A stretch of DNA of 64,000 bases from positions 1 through 64,000 of IMG/VR virus record IMGVR_UViG_3300021168_000494; one strand, 5' to 3'. The notes beneath the pieces were generated by a model, which had not been told where the DNA came from, made no database searches, and saw only the letters and a list, made by a program, of their open reading frames with translations. This DNA comes from a virus. Below, piece after piece: positions 21,689 to 31,200 of this stretch (its first letter is position 1; each line of letters opens with the position of its first letter). A program made the position numbers and the translations under genes.

Positions 21689-23026
21689 ATGGCAAATCCT
21701 TTGGCAGAAGCGGCCGTCGAGGCCGTAGAGCTAGAGAATTTTGCGAAAGGGATCCCGGACCTGGTCTACAAAGGCCACACGGTCTACAACTTCATCAAGA
21801 AAAAGAGCAAGACGTACCCGACCTCCGTCACCACGCAAGCCGGTGGCGTTTCGCGTCCGTCGTTCCGCATTCCTGTCCGCATGCAGTCCGGTGCGGCCAT
21901 CTTCCAGGCGACCGGCAACGGTGACGCCCTGGGACGCGGGACTGGCTCCTTGTGGGTTGCGGGAGACCTTTCGCCGATCGGTTTGTTTGCCGGCTGCGAG
22001 ATCACGTATCTTGCCCGGATTGCGACACAAGGCCCGAAGCGCAGCCTGATCAGCTTGCGCGCCGAAGAGTTGAAGAACTCCTTCAACCAATTCATGCAGG
22101 GGCTGGATGCTCAGTTCCTGAGTGACGGTTCCGGTGCCATCCTTCAGATCCCTTCCACTGCGACGATCAATAACAACACGCTCGGCGGGTCCAACCCGTC
22201 CTCGATCGTGGGCCTCGGTGGCCAGGCAAATCAATTCCAGGAACAGCAGGTGGTTCAGTTCTTCCCAACCGAAGGCGGGTCGGCACGCACCACGCCGGCG
22301 ACTGCGACGGTTTCCTATGTCGATGGCGCGAACGACACGGTGTACTTTTCGACGGCTCTGCCGACGAACACAGCCACTGGCGATTTCGTCATGATTCAGG
22401 GGAGCACGGGAGCGCTGAACTCGGGCCTTGCCGGGATTTACACCTATCAGGTGAACTCGAACACCGGCACGATCCTGAACCTTTCCCGGTCGACCTATCC
22501 TGGCCAGCTATCGACCCCGAACATCAACAAGAACGGGGCCGCCATCAACATGACCGACGCCTATAAGGCCGAAATTCTAATCGGCCGCGGACTCGGTGCG
22601 GACAACGAAGCTGTGGCTGACTTCGAATGGATCTGCGGACCCGACCAGGAACTGGCCGTGACGCAGCTTTACACGAACGTCCTGTCGCAGAACTACGTGC
22701 CGCCCGGGGACAAGGCGCTGGACATGGTGAAAAAGCACATGTCTCCAACCTACGGTGGACGCACGCTCAACGTGAGCTACACCGCGAAGGCGGGGCGCCT
22801 CGACGCTCTTTGCCCGGAGACTTGGGGGATCATCGAGACGGTCGAGCCTTCGCTGTACGATTTCGGAGACGGTGTCACCACGATGCCGATCCCGGACTAC
22901 GTCGGCCAGGGCAGCTACTTGACCTCTTCGATTTTCTTCTACAACGCGTTCCTGAACCTTTTCAACTCGAACATGAAGGCCGCCGTGTTCATCTCGAACG
23001 CTGCGCAGCCTCCACTGACGAGTTAA
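21689..23026 (+). CDS. major capsid protein
   Basis: A 445-residue protein following the scaffold-like gene, with the position and length of an HK97-fold coat protein. It has an N-terminal helix (AEAAVEAVELENFAKGIPDL) and an E-loop-like stretch (VTTQAGGVSRPSFRIPVRMQ). It also has ADFEWICGPDQELAVTQLYT and a C-terminal AFLNLFNSNMKAAVFISNAA. No single residue is diagnostic, so assignment rests on order, size and composition. It has its own promoter and long leader, suiting high expression. Confidence 0.8.
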   Translation: MANPLAEAAVEAVELENFAKGIPDLVYKGHTVYNFIKKKSKTYPTSVTTQAGGVSRPSFRIPVRMQSGAAIFQATGNGDALGRGTGSLWVAGDLSPIGLFAGCEITYLARIATQGPKRSLISLRAEELKNSFNQFMQGLDAQFLSDGSGAILQIPSTATINNNTLGGSNPSSIVGLGGQANQFQEQQVVQFFPTEGGSARTTPATATVSYVDGANDTVYFSTALPTNTATGDFVMIQGSTGALNSGLAGIYTYQVNSNTGTILNLSRSTYPGQLSTPNINKNGAAINMTDAYKAEILIGRGLGADNEAVADFEWICGPDQELAVTQLYTNVLSQNYVPPGDKALDMVKKHMSPTYGGRTLNVSYTAKAGRLDALCPETWGIIETVEPSLYDFGDGVTTMPIPDYVGQGSYLTSSIFFYNAFLNLFNSNMKAAVFISNAAQPPLTS

Positions 23027-23098
23027 ACCCTCAACCAACGCGCGTGATCGGGGGAGGAGTTGCGCCCTCCCCATCATTTCAAATCGGGGGAAATCATC

Positions 23099-23506
23099 AT
23101 GGCAATGGATAAGACGGATTCGACCGGTGTTTTGGATTCGAGTGCTCCAGTTGTGAAAGACCTTCGCCGGCTCGATGAGACCGGGGAACGCAAGGAAAAG
23201 TGGGAGATTGTTCCGCGGCACGAATGGGTTCTCATCCGTCAGAATCGTTCCGAGGAAGAGAAAACCGAAGGCGGGATCGTCAAGCCTGGCGAGGACTTCT
23301 TCCTGATGGATAAGGGGAAGCCGAAATCCCAACGCGGAGCGGTCGTCGCCGTATCAGAGAAGATCACGGACCTCCAGGCTGGGGACTTCGTGATCTTCAC
23401 CAACTTCCCGATCGACCTCGAGGATATCGAGGAATTGACCGGTGACCCGGAACTGAAGCTGGTCCGAGATGAAGAAGTGTACGCACGCGTGAAGCGATGC
23501 ACATAA
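23099..23506 (+). CDS. GroES-like co-chaperonin
   Basis: The 135-residue protein contains PRHEWVLIRQNRSEEEKTEG then GGIV, a mobile-loop-like FFLMDKGKPKSQRG, and GAVVAVS...DLQAGDFVIF. This is the Cpn10 order (P..DRVLV...EEKTxGGI...xGxVVAVG...GD.V). Phage co-chaperonins such as T4 gp31 replace GroES so that the host GroEL chamber can fold the coat protein, and this gene lies directly after the capsid gene. GGGGGAA precedes the ATG. No GroEL gene is seen. Confidence 0.75.
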   Translation: MAMDKTDSTGVLDSSAPVVKDLRRLDETGERKEKWEIVPRHEWVLIRQNRSEEEKTEGGIVKPGEDFFLMDKGKPKSQRGAVVAVSEKITDLQAGDFVIFTNFPIDLEDIEELTGDPELKLVRDEEVYARVKRCT

Positions 23507-24267
23507 AAGGTCCAGAGTCGCGGCGATGCCCGGAAGCGTTTCAGGCGAGGCTCACGCGCATGTTCGGCAAGAATCAGTTCGGTGATCCTCACTTCAAAAT
23601 CGTATGGGGCCAGTCGCAGTTCATCCGCATGGGGAACCTCTGGCGCGACAAGAAAGGGAACGAGCGCCTCGGCTACCGCGAACGCTATCAATGCCACGGG
23701 CAACCCTGTTGGGTGATCATGCGGTGGCACTCGCCGATGGAGTACGGATCGCCACGGGCCTATTACCTCAACAGCCACATCGCGGCCGAGACGCGAGTCG
23801 ATCCAGAAAGCGGAAAGCGCCTCGAGGCACCGAAGGGTTTCTACGTCACTGGTGAGTATCCTTACCGCGGCCGCTATGAAATCGTTCAACCGCTGATTTC
23901 GAAGGAGTTCATCGCCGGCAAACTGGTGGTGACTCACTTTCCGCTTTCGCATTTCCTGATCGACAGATTGATCCCGCTGATGGTTCAGTTGGCCAACCTT
24001 TCGCAAAGGCAGAAAGAGGCGATCCAGGCCGCAAACAAGGCCATCGAAGATAAGAAGGAAACGGAATTCGTCGCGGACATTTTGGAAAACAACATGCCGC
24101 GGTGGATGGGTCCAGTGTCTTACACGAGGCAGGGAATTAAAACCTCCGTGCTAACGCGAAAGATGGATCAGATCCAAAAGGTGTGGGACCGCATGAGCCG
24201 AGGCGGTCGCAGACCGAGGTTCAGTCGGGGCATGGCTCAAGGCGACCGACCGGTCGTCAAACACTAA
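23497..24267 (+). CDS. structural-module hypothetical protein, 256 aa
   Basis: Overlaps the GroES-like gene by 10 bases. The N-terminal half is mixed alpha/beta with an aromatic-rich core (GNLWRDKKGNERLGYRERYQ, QPCWVIMRWHSPMEYGSP). The C-terminal half is helical (NLSQRQKEAIQAANKAIEDK) and ends basic (RMSRGGRRPRFSRG). Proteins of this type occur downstream of capsid genes in related phages, but I cannot assign a role. Confidence 0.6.
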   Translation: MHIKGPESRRCPEAFQARLTRMFGKNQFGDPHFKIVWGQSQFIRMGNLWRDKKGNERLGYRERYQCHGQPCWVIMRWHSPMEYGSPRAYYLNSHIAAETRVDPESGKRLEAPKGFYVTGEYPYRGRYEIVQPLISKEFIAGKLVVTHFPLSHFLIDRLIPLMVQLANLSQRQKEAIQAANKAIEDKKETEFVADILENNMPRWMGPVSYTRQGIKTSVLTRKMDQIQKVWDRMSRGGRRPRFSRGMAQGDRPVVKH

Positions 24268-24285
24268 AAATATCGGGAGGAAAGA

Positions 24286-25164
24286 ATGGCAACATCAGCG
24301 GTACCACTCACTCACAGGTTGGCGCAGGATCAGCGAACGGCGAAGAAGAACGCCCTTGCGATGCAGGAGCGGCAGAACCACGGCGAGAACATCATCGAAG
24401 CGCAGGATCAGGGTCGCGAGCCTGGCTACGTGATTTATGTGTACAACATCCTCGACCGTGAATACGTGATCACTCAGCCACCGCTTTTCCCGGGCTTTGT
24501 GATCCCGGCATGCAAACCGGGACAGAAATTCTCTCACACGGTCCTGCCACCGTTCGTGAAAGAGCCGTACATGAAGCCAGGGTCGACGGAGTACTACTAC
24601 AAAAACGTCGACGGCCGGAAAGCAGCGACAAGTCTCCTGAATCCGGGCGCGTTTCCCGGAACCAATTGGGACAGCCAGATTCAGAACTGGGATTCCGAGG
24701 AGACTGCGATCACCGGATCTGCGAACAACCTGAATCTCTACGGTGCGTGGTGGTCACTCACGAAGCCGGAAGAGACGGAGAAATTGGACGCTGAAATCAA
24801 GATTTTCAGGGCGCGGGTGGGTACCACGATGAACGCTCTCGTGAAACAGGCCGAGCAACTTGCTGCAGCCGGCGACCTCAAGAGCATTTCTCCGGTCATG
24901 CATTTTGCGATGGACTATCTCGGTAAACAAGCTCCGTGGCACATGGCTGCCTACCACATGATCTCTTGCCCGAACTGCGGCGAGCCGGTCAAGGAAGGCA
25001 TCGCGTACCACAGGAATTCTTTTGGCGAACGTTGCATCGTCGACGAAGTGAAGTACAAAGCGATGGTGGCCAGACAGAGGGAGCTCGATGCTCCCGCGGC
25101 AGAGCCAGACGATGAGCCGGTTGGCGCCGGGGCGAAGAAGAGCAAGCCCCGAAAGGCGTCGTAG
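24286..25164 (+). CDS. structural-module protein with zinc motif, 292 aa
   Basis: GGGAGG precedes the ATG. A beta-rich N-terminal half (YVIYVYNILDREYVITQPPL, EPYMKPGSTEYYYKNVDGRK) is followed by a zinc-knuckle-like CPNCGEPVKEGIAYH...GERC near residue 230 and a charged Pro/Ala-rich tail. It may be a minor capsid or connector protein. No family is recognised. Confidence 0.6.
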   Translation: MATSAVPLTHRLAQDQRTAKKNALAMQERQNHGENIIEAQDQGREPGYVIYVYNILDREYVITQPPLFPGFVIPACKPGQKFSHTVLPPFVKEPYMKPGSTEYYYKNVDGRKAATSLLNPGAFPGTNWDSQIQNWDSEETAITGSANNLNLYGAWWSLTKPEETEKLDAEIKIFRARVGTTMNALVKQAEQLAAAGDLKSISPVMHFAMDYLGKQAPWHMAAYHMISCPNCGEPVKEGIAYHRNSFGERCIVDEVKYKAMVARQRELDAPAAEPDDEPVGAGAKKSKPRKAS

Positions 25165-25169
25165 ATCTT

Positions 25170-25231
25170 CTAGGAGGGGGGTCCCGTATCCCAACGTACC
25201 CCCGATTCGTGGGGCGCGTCCCTCCTCCTAG
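25170..25231 (+). repeat. inverted repeat in gap, terminator-like hairpin without T-run
   Basis: CTAGGAGG (25170-25177) pairs with CCTCCTAG (25224-25231), enclosing a smaller CCCC/GGGG stem. There is no trailing T-run. The 3' arm lies about 20 bases before the next ATG, so it may affect translation of the connector gene or partly attenuate transcription. Confidence 0.5.
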
Positions 25232-25251
25232 TCGCAAGTTGTGAGGGGAAT

Positions 25252-26073
25252 ATGACGAACGTTCAGCCGAGCGCATTTCCGGTTATCGAGGACGTCACAT
25301 CACTGTGGCGATCTCTCGTGAACGACACGTTCCCTGGCCTTCAGGGCACACAGGGGCGCATCGCTACTGATAACGCCCCTTTCACCCTGCCTTTCCTGAA
25401 TTCAGCAATCCGCAATCTCTCGCGCCGGCTTCGAAACGAAGGTGTGACCTTTCCGATCAAGGATGGCGTGGTCCTTGGGAATATCCCCGCAGTCGTCAAA
25501 GCGGACACCAGTGTTTTTATCAATATCGGTTTCAACGGAACGAACAACGGCACCACCAACAGTGCGACGCCGTTCCTTCCTCCCGATTGCATGCAGGTGT
25601 ACCTCGTGCGCCAGCGCGTTACGGGATCCGGCCTTCCATTCGTGGTCGTTCCCGAAGCGGCCGGCGGCTTGCAGTCTGGATTTCAAAATCAGTGGCTCGG
25701 GCAGTGGGAGTGGCGCCAGTACGCGATCTGGTTGAACGGATCCCTGCAACCGCAGGACCTCATGATCCGGTATCTCTCCGGGCAGCCACCGATCAACGTG
25801 CCGGCCGCCAATTTCGCGAGCACGCCCATTTTCATTCTCGATTCCGCAGACGCACTGGCTTATTTGATGGCCAGCGACTACGGATCTGCGCGCGGGGCAA
25901 ACCCCGCGGTGATCGCACGAGTCGAAAAAAAGGCCGATGACTTCATCGACGAGATGGCGCTTGAGTACATTCGCCGTTCACAGACGCAAAATTTCCAGCG
26001 GCTTTCCTATCAGGGCGGTGGTTCGAACGTCCAGGGTGACACGGGTCTTGGATCGACGGGGACACAAACATAA
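25252..26073 (+). CDS. head-tail connector/adaptor-like protein, 273 aa
   Basis: Located between capsid-associated and fibre genes. The N-terminal half is helical (VTSLWRSLVNDTFPGLQG, FLNSAIRNLSRRLRNEGV), and PPDCMQVYLVRQRV plus LNGSLQPQDLMIRYLSGQPP suggest a beta core. The late helix (RVEKKADDFIDEMALEYIRR) is common in gp6/gp16-type adaptor proteins. The role is inferred from order. Confidence 0.55.
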   Translation: MTNVQPSAFPVIEDVTSLWRSLVNDTFPGLQGTQGRIATDNAPFTLPFLNSAIRNLSRRLRNEGVTFPIKDGVVLGNIPAVVKADTSVFINIGFNGTNNGTTNSATPFLPPDCMQVYLVRQRVTGSGLPFVVVPEAAGGLQSGFQNQWLGQWEWRQYAIWLNGSLQPQDLMIRYLSGQPPINVPAANFASTPIFILDSADALAYLMASDYGSARGANPAVIARVEKKADDFIDEMALEYIRRSQTQNFQRLSYQGGGSNVQGDTGLGSTGTQT

Positions 26074-27093
26074 ATGTCGACCTTCTTCCGCATTCAGGGA
26101 TCGCTTAACTCTGCTCAGGGGCCAGCCCTCGACGGAGTGATCATCTACCTTTGCACGCAACCGGCAGTTACCTCGACGATCCCTCCATCACCGCTCGCGA
26201 CGATCTATTCCGACAACGCCGGCGCGAATCCGATCAATCAATCGGTTGCACCGGTCCAGACCGATGGCCTCGGAAACTGGTTCGCTTACGCGGCCACAGG
26301 CACTTACACGATCGTATTCTTCGATCCGATTGGCCGGATACCCGTCACAATATTTCCAGATCAGCAAGTCGTGTCTCCTGGCGGCGGATCCGTCACGAGT
26401 ATCGGGCTCACGATGCCGGCAGAGTTCACCGTTGCCGGATCGCCCGTCGCGAGCAACGGCACAATCGCAGTCACCAAGGCGAATGAGAACGCAAATCTCG
26501 TCTATGCCGGCCCTTCTTCCGGTGGTGCTGCAGCGCCGACCTTCCGAGCCCTTGTTGCTGCTGATTTGCCATCTGGTGGGGGAACAGTCACGAGCGTGAC
26601 GCTTGGAGTAAGTGCCGGCGCACTGTTCACGGCGTCCATCACTGGCACGAATCCGATCACCGGTGCCGGCACGTTCACGCTGAACCTGAATTTTGCGAAT
26701 CAGAATCCAAACACGGTGCTGGCCGGCCCCGCGAGTGGTGCTGCCGGCGCCGTCACGGCCCGAACACTGGTGGCAGCAGATATTTTTGTTCCTGTGCCGG
26801 TCGCGTTCAGTGCAACTCCTGTATTCAACGCTGGCCTAGGGGCTTGGCCGGTTTTCACGATGACGCTCACCGGTGCTGTGACCTCGAGCAGCGTAACGAA
26901 TGCGACGGCTGGTCAACACGCGACGTTCATCATCACGCAGGACGGGACAGGTGGCCATCCTTTCGCGTGGCCACCAAACTTCAAGGATCCACCGGCCGTT
27001 GCGCCCGATGCTACACTTGTAAGCGTTGTGATTTTTGTTTACGACGGCACGAATTGGCGACCGACCGGCCCCGGCTTCACGATGGCCGGATAA
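26074..27093 (+). CDS. tail fibre-like protein, 339 aa
   Basis: The ATG abuts the previous stop. The sequence NLVYAGPSSGGAAAPTFRAL-VAADLPSG and its echo TVLAGPASGAAGAVTARTLV-AADIF are a repeat I recognise from many phage tail fibres. The start contains a small carboxypeptidase-regulatory-like beta domain (PALDGVIIYLCTQPAV, GNWFAYAATGTYTIVFFDP). It probably forms a trimeric fibre segment. The C-terminal domain (PVFTMTLTGAVTSSSVTNAT, HPFAWPPNFK) could be a receptor-binding or capping domain. Confidence 0.72.
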   Translation: MSTFFRIQGSLNSAQGPALDGVIIYLCTQPAVTSTIPPSPLATIYSDNAGANPINQSVAPVQTDGLGNWFAYAATGTYTIVFFDPIGRIPVTIFPDQQVVSPGGGSVTSIGLTMPAEFTVAGSPVASNGTIAVTKANENANLVYAGPSSGGAAAPTFRALVAADLPSGGGTVTSVTLGVSAGALFTASITGTNPITGAGTFTLNLNFANQNPNTVLAGPASGAAGAVTARTLVAADIFVPVPVAFSATPVFNAGLGAWPVFTMTLTGAVTSSSVTNATAGQHATFIITQDGTGGHPFAWPPNFKDPPAVAPDATLVSVVIFVYDGTNWRPTGPGFTMAG

Positions 27094-27165
27094 TTTTCAC
27101 TCGCGCTTCGACTGGCGAGGAAGTACGCCACCTGGACTCCAGGGTTGGAAACAAAGGAGTAAATC

Positions 27166-27543
27166 ATGGCACTAGCAACACTCTCCGTGAAGCCTGGCTT
27201 CACCCAATCGAACGATCAGCGAACGCAAAGTTTTTGGGGAACGCTTCTCGTCAGCGCGCCGACCGACACCTATCCGAACGGGGGTTTTTTGCTCGACAGC
27301 GTGCTACTTGCGGCGCTTCTCCCGAATAGCAACTCGGGCATGATCGGATTCCAGGCGCAGGGTTCCGGGTCTGGCTACATCTATCAGCGTATTCCGTCCA
27401 CCGGTCGGCTGATGGTGCTGCAGATTCCTCCGAACGGATCGCTCACGACCGCGGCACCGCTGCAGCAATACCCCTCGCAGCAGGTGTCGGGCATTTGGGC
27501 CGACGTGATTGGCTTCGAAGCCGTCTACTTGAGAAACGCATAG
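27166..27543 (+). CDS. structural hypothetical protein, 125 aa
   Basis: AAAGGAGTAA precedes the ATG. An uncharged, Gly/Ser/Pro-rich beta protein (FLLDSVLLAALLPNSNSGMI, GSGYIYQRIPSTGRLMVLQI). It is probably a virion component in the tail region; no family is recognised. A GIY-YIG gene begins 13 bases after its stop. Confidence 0.6.
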   Translation: MALATLSVKPGFTQSNDQRTQSFWGTLLVSAPTDTYPNGGFLLDSVLLAALLPNSNSGMIGFQAQGSGSGYIYQRIPSTGRLMVLQIPPNGSLTTAAPLQQYPSQQVSGIWADVIGFEAVYLRNA

Positions 27544-27556
27544 TAGAATAAGGCCC

Positions 27557-28123
27557 ATGTTCATCTACGTTGTCACGAACGATGTGAACAGCAAATGTTA
27601 CGTGGGCCTTCACTTCGGAAGCGATTTGCGAAAGAGATGGTTAGAACATCTTTCTGCCGCTCGCATCGGCTTACGAAGTGCTCTCCATTGCGCGATGCGG
27701 AAACACGGCGTCCACAAATTCCACATCAGTTCGCTGTGGTCGGGAACGCTCTCAACAGAAAACCTAAAGTTATTAGAACGCTTTTTCATTAAGTCGCTCA
27801 AAACCAAATCTCCGGTCGGCTACAACACGACAGATGGTGGAGATGGAACTATCGGTTATCGTCACAGTGAAGAGGAAAAGCGAATTCGCAGCGAGAGGAT
27901 GAAAGGAAATATCTCGCTGTGGACTGGAAGAAAACGATCTCCTGAAATCGGCAGAAGAATCAGCACCGCAAAACGAGGAAAGAAACGAGGACCGCAATCT
28001 CCTGAATGGAGGGCTAAAATATCTGCCTCCCTGATCGGGAACAAGCGTTCTCTGGGACACAAATGGTCTGCAGACTCGATTGCAAAGCGAACAGCAACGC
28101 GAGCCGAGAAGGTGAACCATTAA
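27557..28123 (+). CDS. GIY-YIG homing endonuclease (Seg-like), copy 1
   Basis: This 188-residue protein begins FIYVVTNDVNSKCYVGLHFG, a GIY-YIG core (here YVV...YVG), with RKRWLEHLSAAR carrying the catalytic Arg and MRKHGVHKF-FHISSLWSG following. The C-terminus has repeated short basic modules (HSEEEKRIRSERMKGN, SPEIGRRISTAKRGKKRG), resembling NUMOD3 DNA-binding repeats. It is AT-richer than its neighbours. It sits between two virion genes and coincides with a damaged start of the next gene. It is related to the gene at 34743. Confidence 0.88.
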   Translation: MFIYVVTNDVNSKCYVGLHFGSDLRKRWLEHLSAARIGLRSALHCAMRKHGVHKFHISSLWSGTLSTENLKLLERFFIKSLKTKSPVGYNTTDGGDGTIGYRHSEEEKRIRSERMKGNISLWTGRKRSPEIGRRISTAKRGKKRGPQSPEWRAKISASLIGNKRSLGHKWSADSIAKRTATRAEKVNH

Positions 28124-28223
28124 CAATGCCGATACACCTCTAGCTCCCGTTCCGCTCGAACTGCTCGGGGGTCTCTATACCGAAGCCGCGCCTGAGTCTC
28201 TTCCCCTAGGCGCCAGCCCCATC

Positions 28224-31200
28224 GTGATTAATTGCGATTTTATTTTGGGATCAGTGCTCCTGCGGCCGGGGAAGCAGAGCGCATTCGTTTTCGGAAATTC
28301 CTTCATAAAGCAGAACACCAAGTTCGTCACGTCGATCCCGGGCGCGAACGCGCCGAATGAAACTCCGTGGTCCAATCCGACAAATGCGGAACTCGATACT
28401 CCGGGCACTTACGCCGAAGTGTCGCTGATGGGAGCGGGAGGCTTACCAAACTCGCAAGTCTTGGACTGCATAAATTACGCGATGAACATCCCTGCAACGG
28501 TTCAGGTCCTCGGTCTGCAGGTAGAGATCGACGGTTTGCAATCCGGTCTGCAGGCAGGCGCGCAGATTGCTGTCACAGTAGGAACGACCACGATCATTGC
28601 ACAGCTTGGCACTTTGTTCGGCACAACCGATATCGGCACTCCTCTCAGTAATTGGGGGCTCACGCTCACGCCGGCACTCCTGAACGATCCAAATTTCCCC
28701 GTGAAGATCGTTGGCAGCGCACCTTTAATTCCGAATATCGGCACCGGCACAACGCAACTCGATGCTTTCGCAGGTGCCGCAGCTGGTGGCAGCGAATCGT
28801 CAACGGTGGTGATATCGGCCAACCCGAGCGTCCCGAAGGATTGGGCTCTTCTCGCTACCGCGCAAAACGGAAACAAGTCGACGCAGAATCCCGGGATGTG
28901 GAGCATCCTGAGTCTCACGATCAGCGGAAATGTTCTGACGATCACCGTAAGTACGCCCTGCTCAATCGCTCCGGGCCAGACGATGACGATCGGCAACCAA
29001 AGTGGGGCGACGGCTTTTCTGAACGGGCAGACGGTCGTGGTCGGAACAAACAGCGGAACTGTGCTCACCGCGCCATTTGTACACGCCAATGCGGCGAACA
29101 ACGTTGGATTTATCTCCGCGAATGGCTGGACGGGGCTCGGATCCAACGGGAGTGCCGGCGCACTCATGATGCAGCAATTCCCGTCCGCTGCCCCCGTGAA
29201 TTTCAGTGGTGCACTTTCCGGGACGTTCTCCTGGGCCGCTGTCATGGGGCTTTTCGCAACGAACGGAATCCCTGCTCTTGTCCAATCTGCCAGCGGAAGT
29301 GGTGCGACGAGCAAACCACAAACCGAAGGCTTCCCGAATGCCACACAGGCTGGCAATTCACTATTTTTTGTCCTCCAAGCGAGTCTTATACCGGATGCAG
29401 TGCCGATACTCGGTTCGACATGCACGGACACCGCAGGGAACCTCTACACGCTCGTCGGGATGAGTCAAGGACCAATCGACGTGTCCAATTTTGGCTCGCT
29501 CGTCCTCATCTATTTCGCGCAAAACACTGTCTCGCTCCCGAACACAGGGCATATTACGTTGTCGTTAACGGACACCTTTGGTGCAGCTTCGGTTGCCTCT
29601 GCGACGTGGACCGTCCTCGAAATCTCGAATCTGGCGAACGTGCCAGCGCAGATCCCAACGGTGTTTGATATCGCAGCCGTGAAGCTGAAGGCGTGGGTCA
29701 GTCCGAATCCTCCACCGAGTTTCAATTACATCAAGACGTTCGCGGAAACGGGCGGCGAAGTTCTCACTCTGGCTCTTGGCAGCAACGGGATTTTCTACCA
29801 GGAAGACGCGATCAATAACCCAACGGTTTTGTTCCCGGTGTATTCCGCGATTGAGCCGAACACTTTTGCTCAGTCGGCGACGGTCGACGACCGCGAATTC
29901 ATCGCGCTATCGAATCTGCTGAACGGCACTGACATGCCGCGGACCTACACCCCTCCGAACTTTGACCGGCTCTCGCAGGTCGGTCCCGGTGCGCCACCAT
30001 CGGCATCTTCTTCTTCGGCCGCGAGCAATATTCTCTCGATCACGCAGCCCCCGGTGCAAAGCGATCCTGTAGAACCTGGCCACCTTTCTGGAATCCTGTG
30101 GTCATCTGGACCTGGAAGTACGGTCGCTGGCAACGTCCTCACGGTCTATTACGCCGGCACGAACAACCTAGCCGTGGCTGATCCGAATCTCGTGATCGGC
30201 GCTGGCGTGCAACTCGCGGCAATCAATTCAAGCCAATTCGGTGGCCAAACCGTGAACGGCGACTACATCATCACTGGAACTGGCCAGGGTGTTCCTCCCG
30301 GCGCCGCTCAGAGTCGCTGGTATTTCACGGTGATCATGCCGACGTCGCAGTCGATCAATCAGGCGAACCACATCGAGTCTCACGCACCCACGGGTACATA
30401 CCAGGTGACGACCGCCACTCTGACGGCTGCCGCACAGGTACCGAATTTGGAAGTTGGTGGGACACTGCAGATCGCCGGCACCGGAGGCGCACCGACTGCC
30501 GGCTACGACGGAAGCTGGACGGTGAATGCGACGCCGAACGCTTCGCAGCTTCTGATCACGAGCACTTCACTGAACGGCAACGTAGCCACTTATGGATACA
30601 CGTTGATCAGTGGCAGCGCCCCTGTTGCCGGCCAGCTTGTGACAATCACCGGGACGCTGAACGGAAACGGAATTTTCAATCAGAGCAACCAGGGGATCGC
30701 GTCGGCATCCCCGGGGTCCTTCTCGATCAATCTCTTCGGGAATAATGTGAACTCGGCGGCCGAAAACGGGTCGGGTGTGATCTTCGGCACGATATTCCAG
30801 TTCGACCCACTCGTGATCGTCGGCAACAAGACTGGTGGAAATCTGGTGACCTCGGGGATCATCGGCGCTGGCGTGCGAAAGGTGTGCTACTCCTTCCTCA
30901 CGAGGAACGGATTCATGACGCAACCGTCACCGATCACGACATTTGACGTGAACTCCGGGGCCTCGGCGATCACAATCTCCGATTTGCTGCCAGGACCGTC
31001 GAACGTGATTGCGCGCGTGATCCATCTGACAGGTGCGAATGGTGGGAATTTCTACAACATCCCTCAACCGGTCGTCGTGAACAATAACGGAGTGAAAGTC
31101 ACGAACTCGTCGACGTGGGTGAATGACAACACGAGCAGGAGCGTCACACTCAGTTTCTCGGATGGCGTACTGCTGGCTGCGGATCAAATCGACATTGAAG

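Noticed and set aside
21513-21728. Small gene between the capsid promoter and capsid ATG
   Set aside because: The frame starts within the promoter -10 area, has no ribosome site, runs into the capsid gene and has a shadow-like composition.
28652-29668. 338-codon plus-strand frame inside the giant tail gene
   Set aside because: Arg/Cys/His-rich shadow composition; the overlapping frame encodes a coherent beta-structured tail protein.
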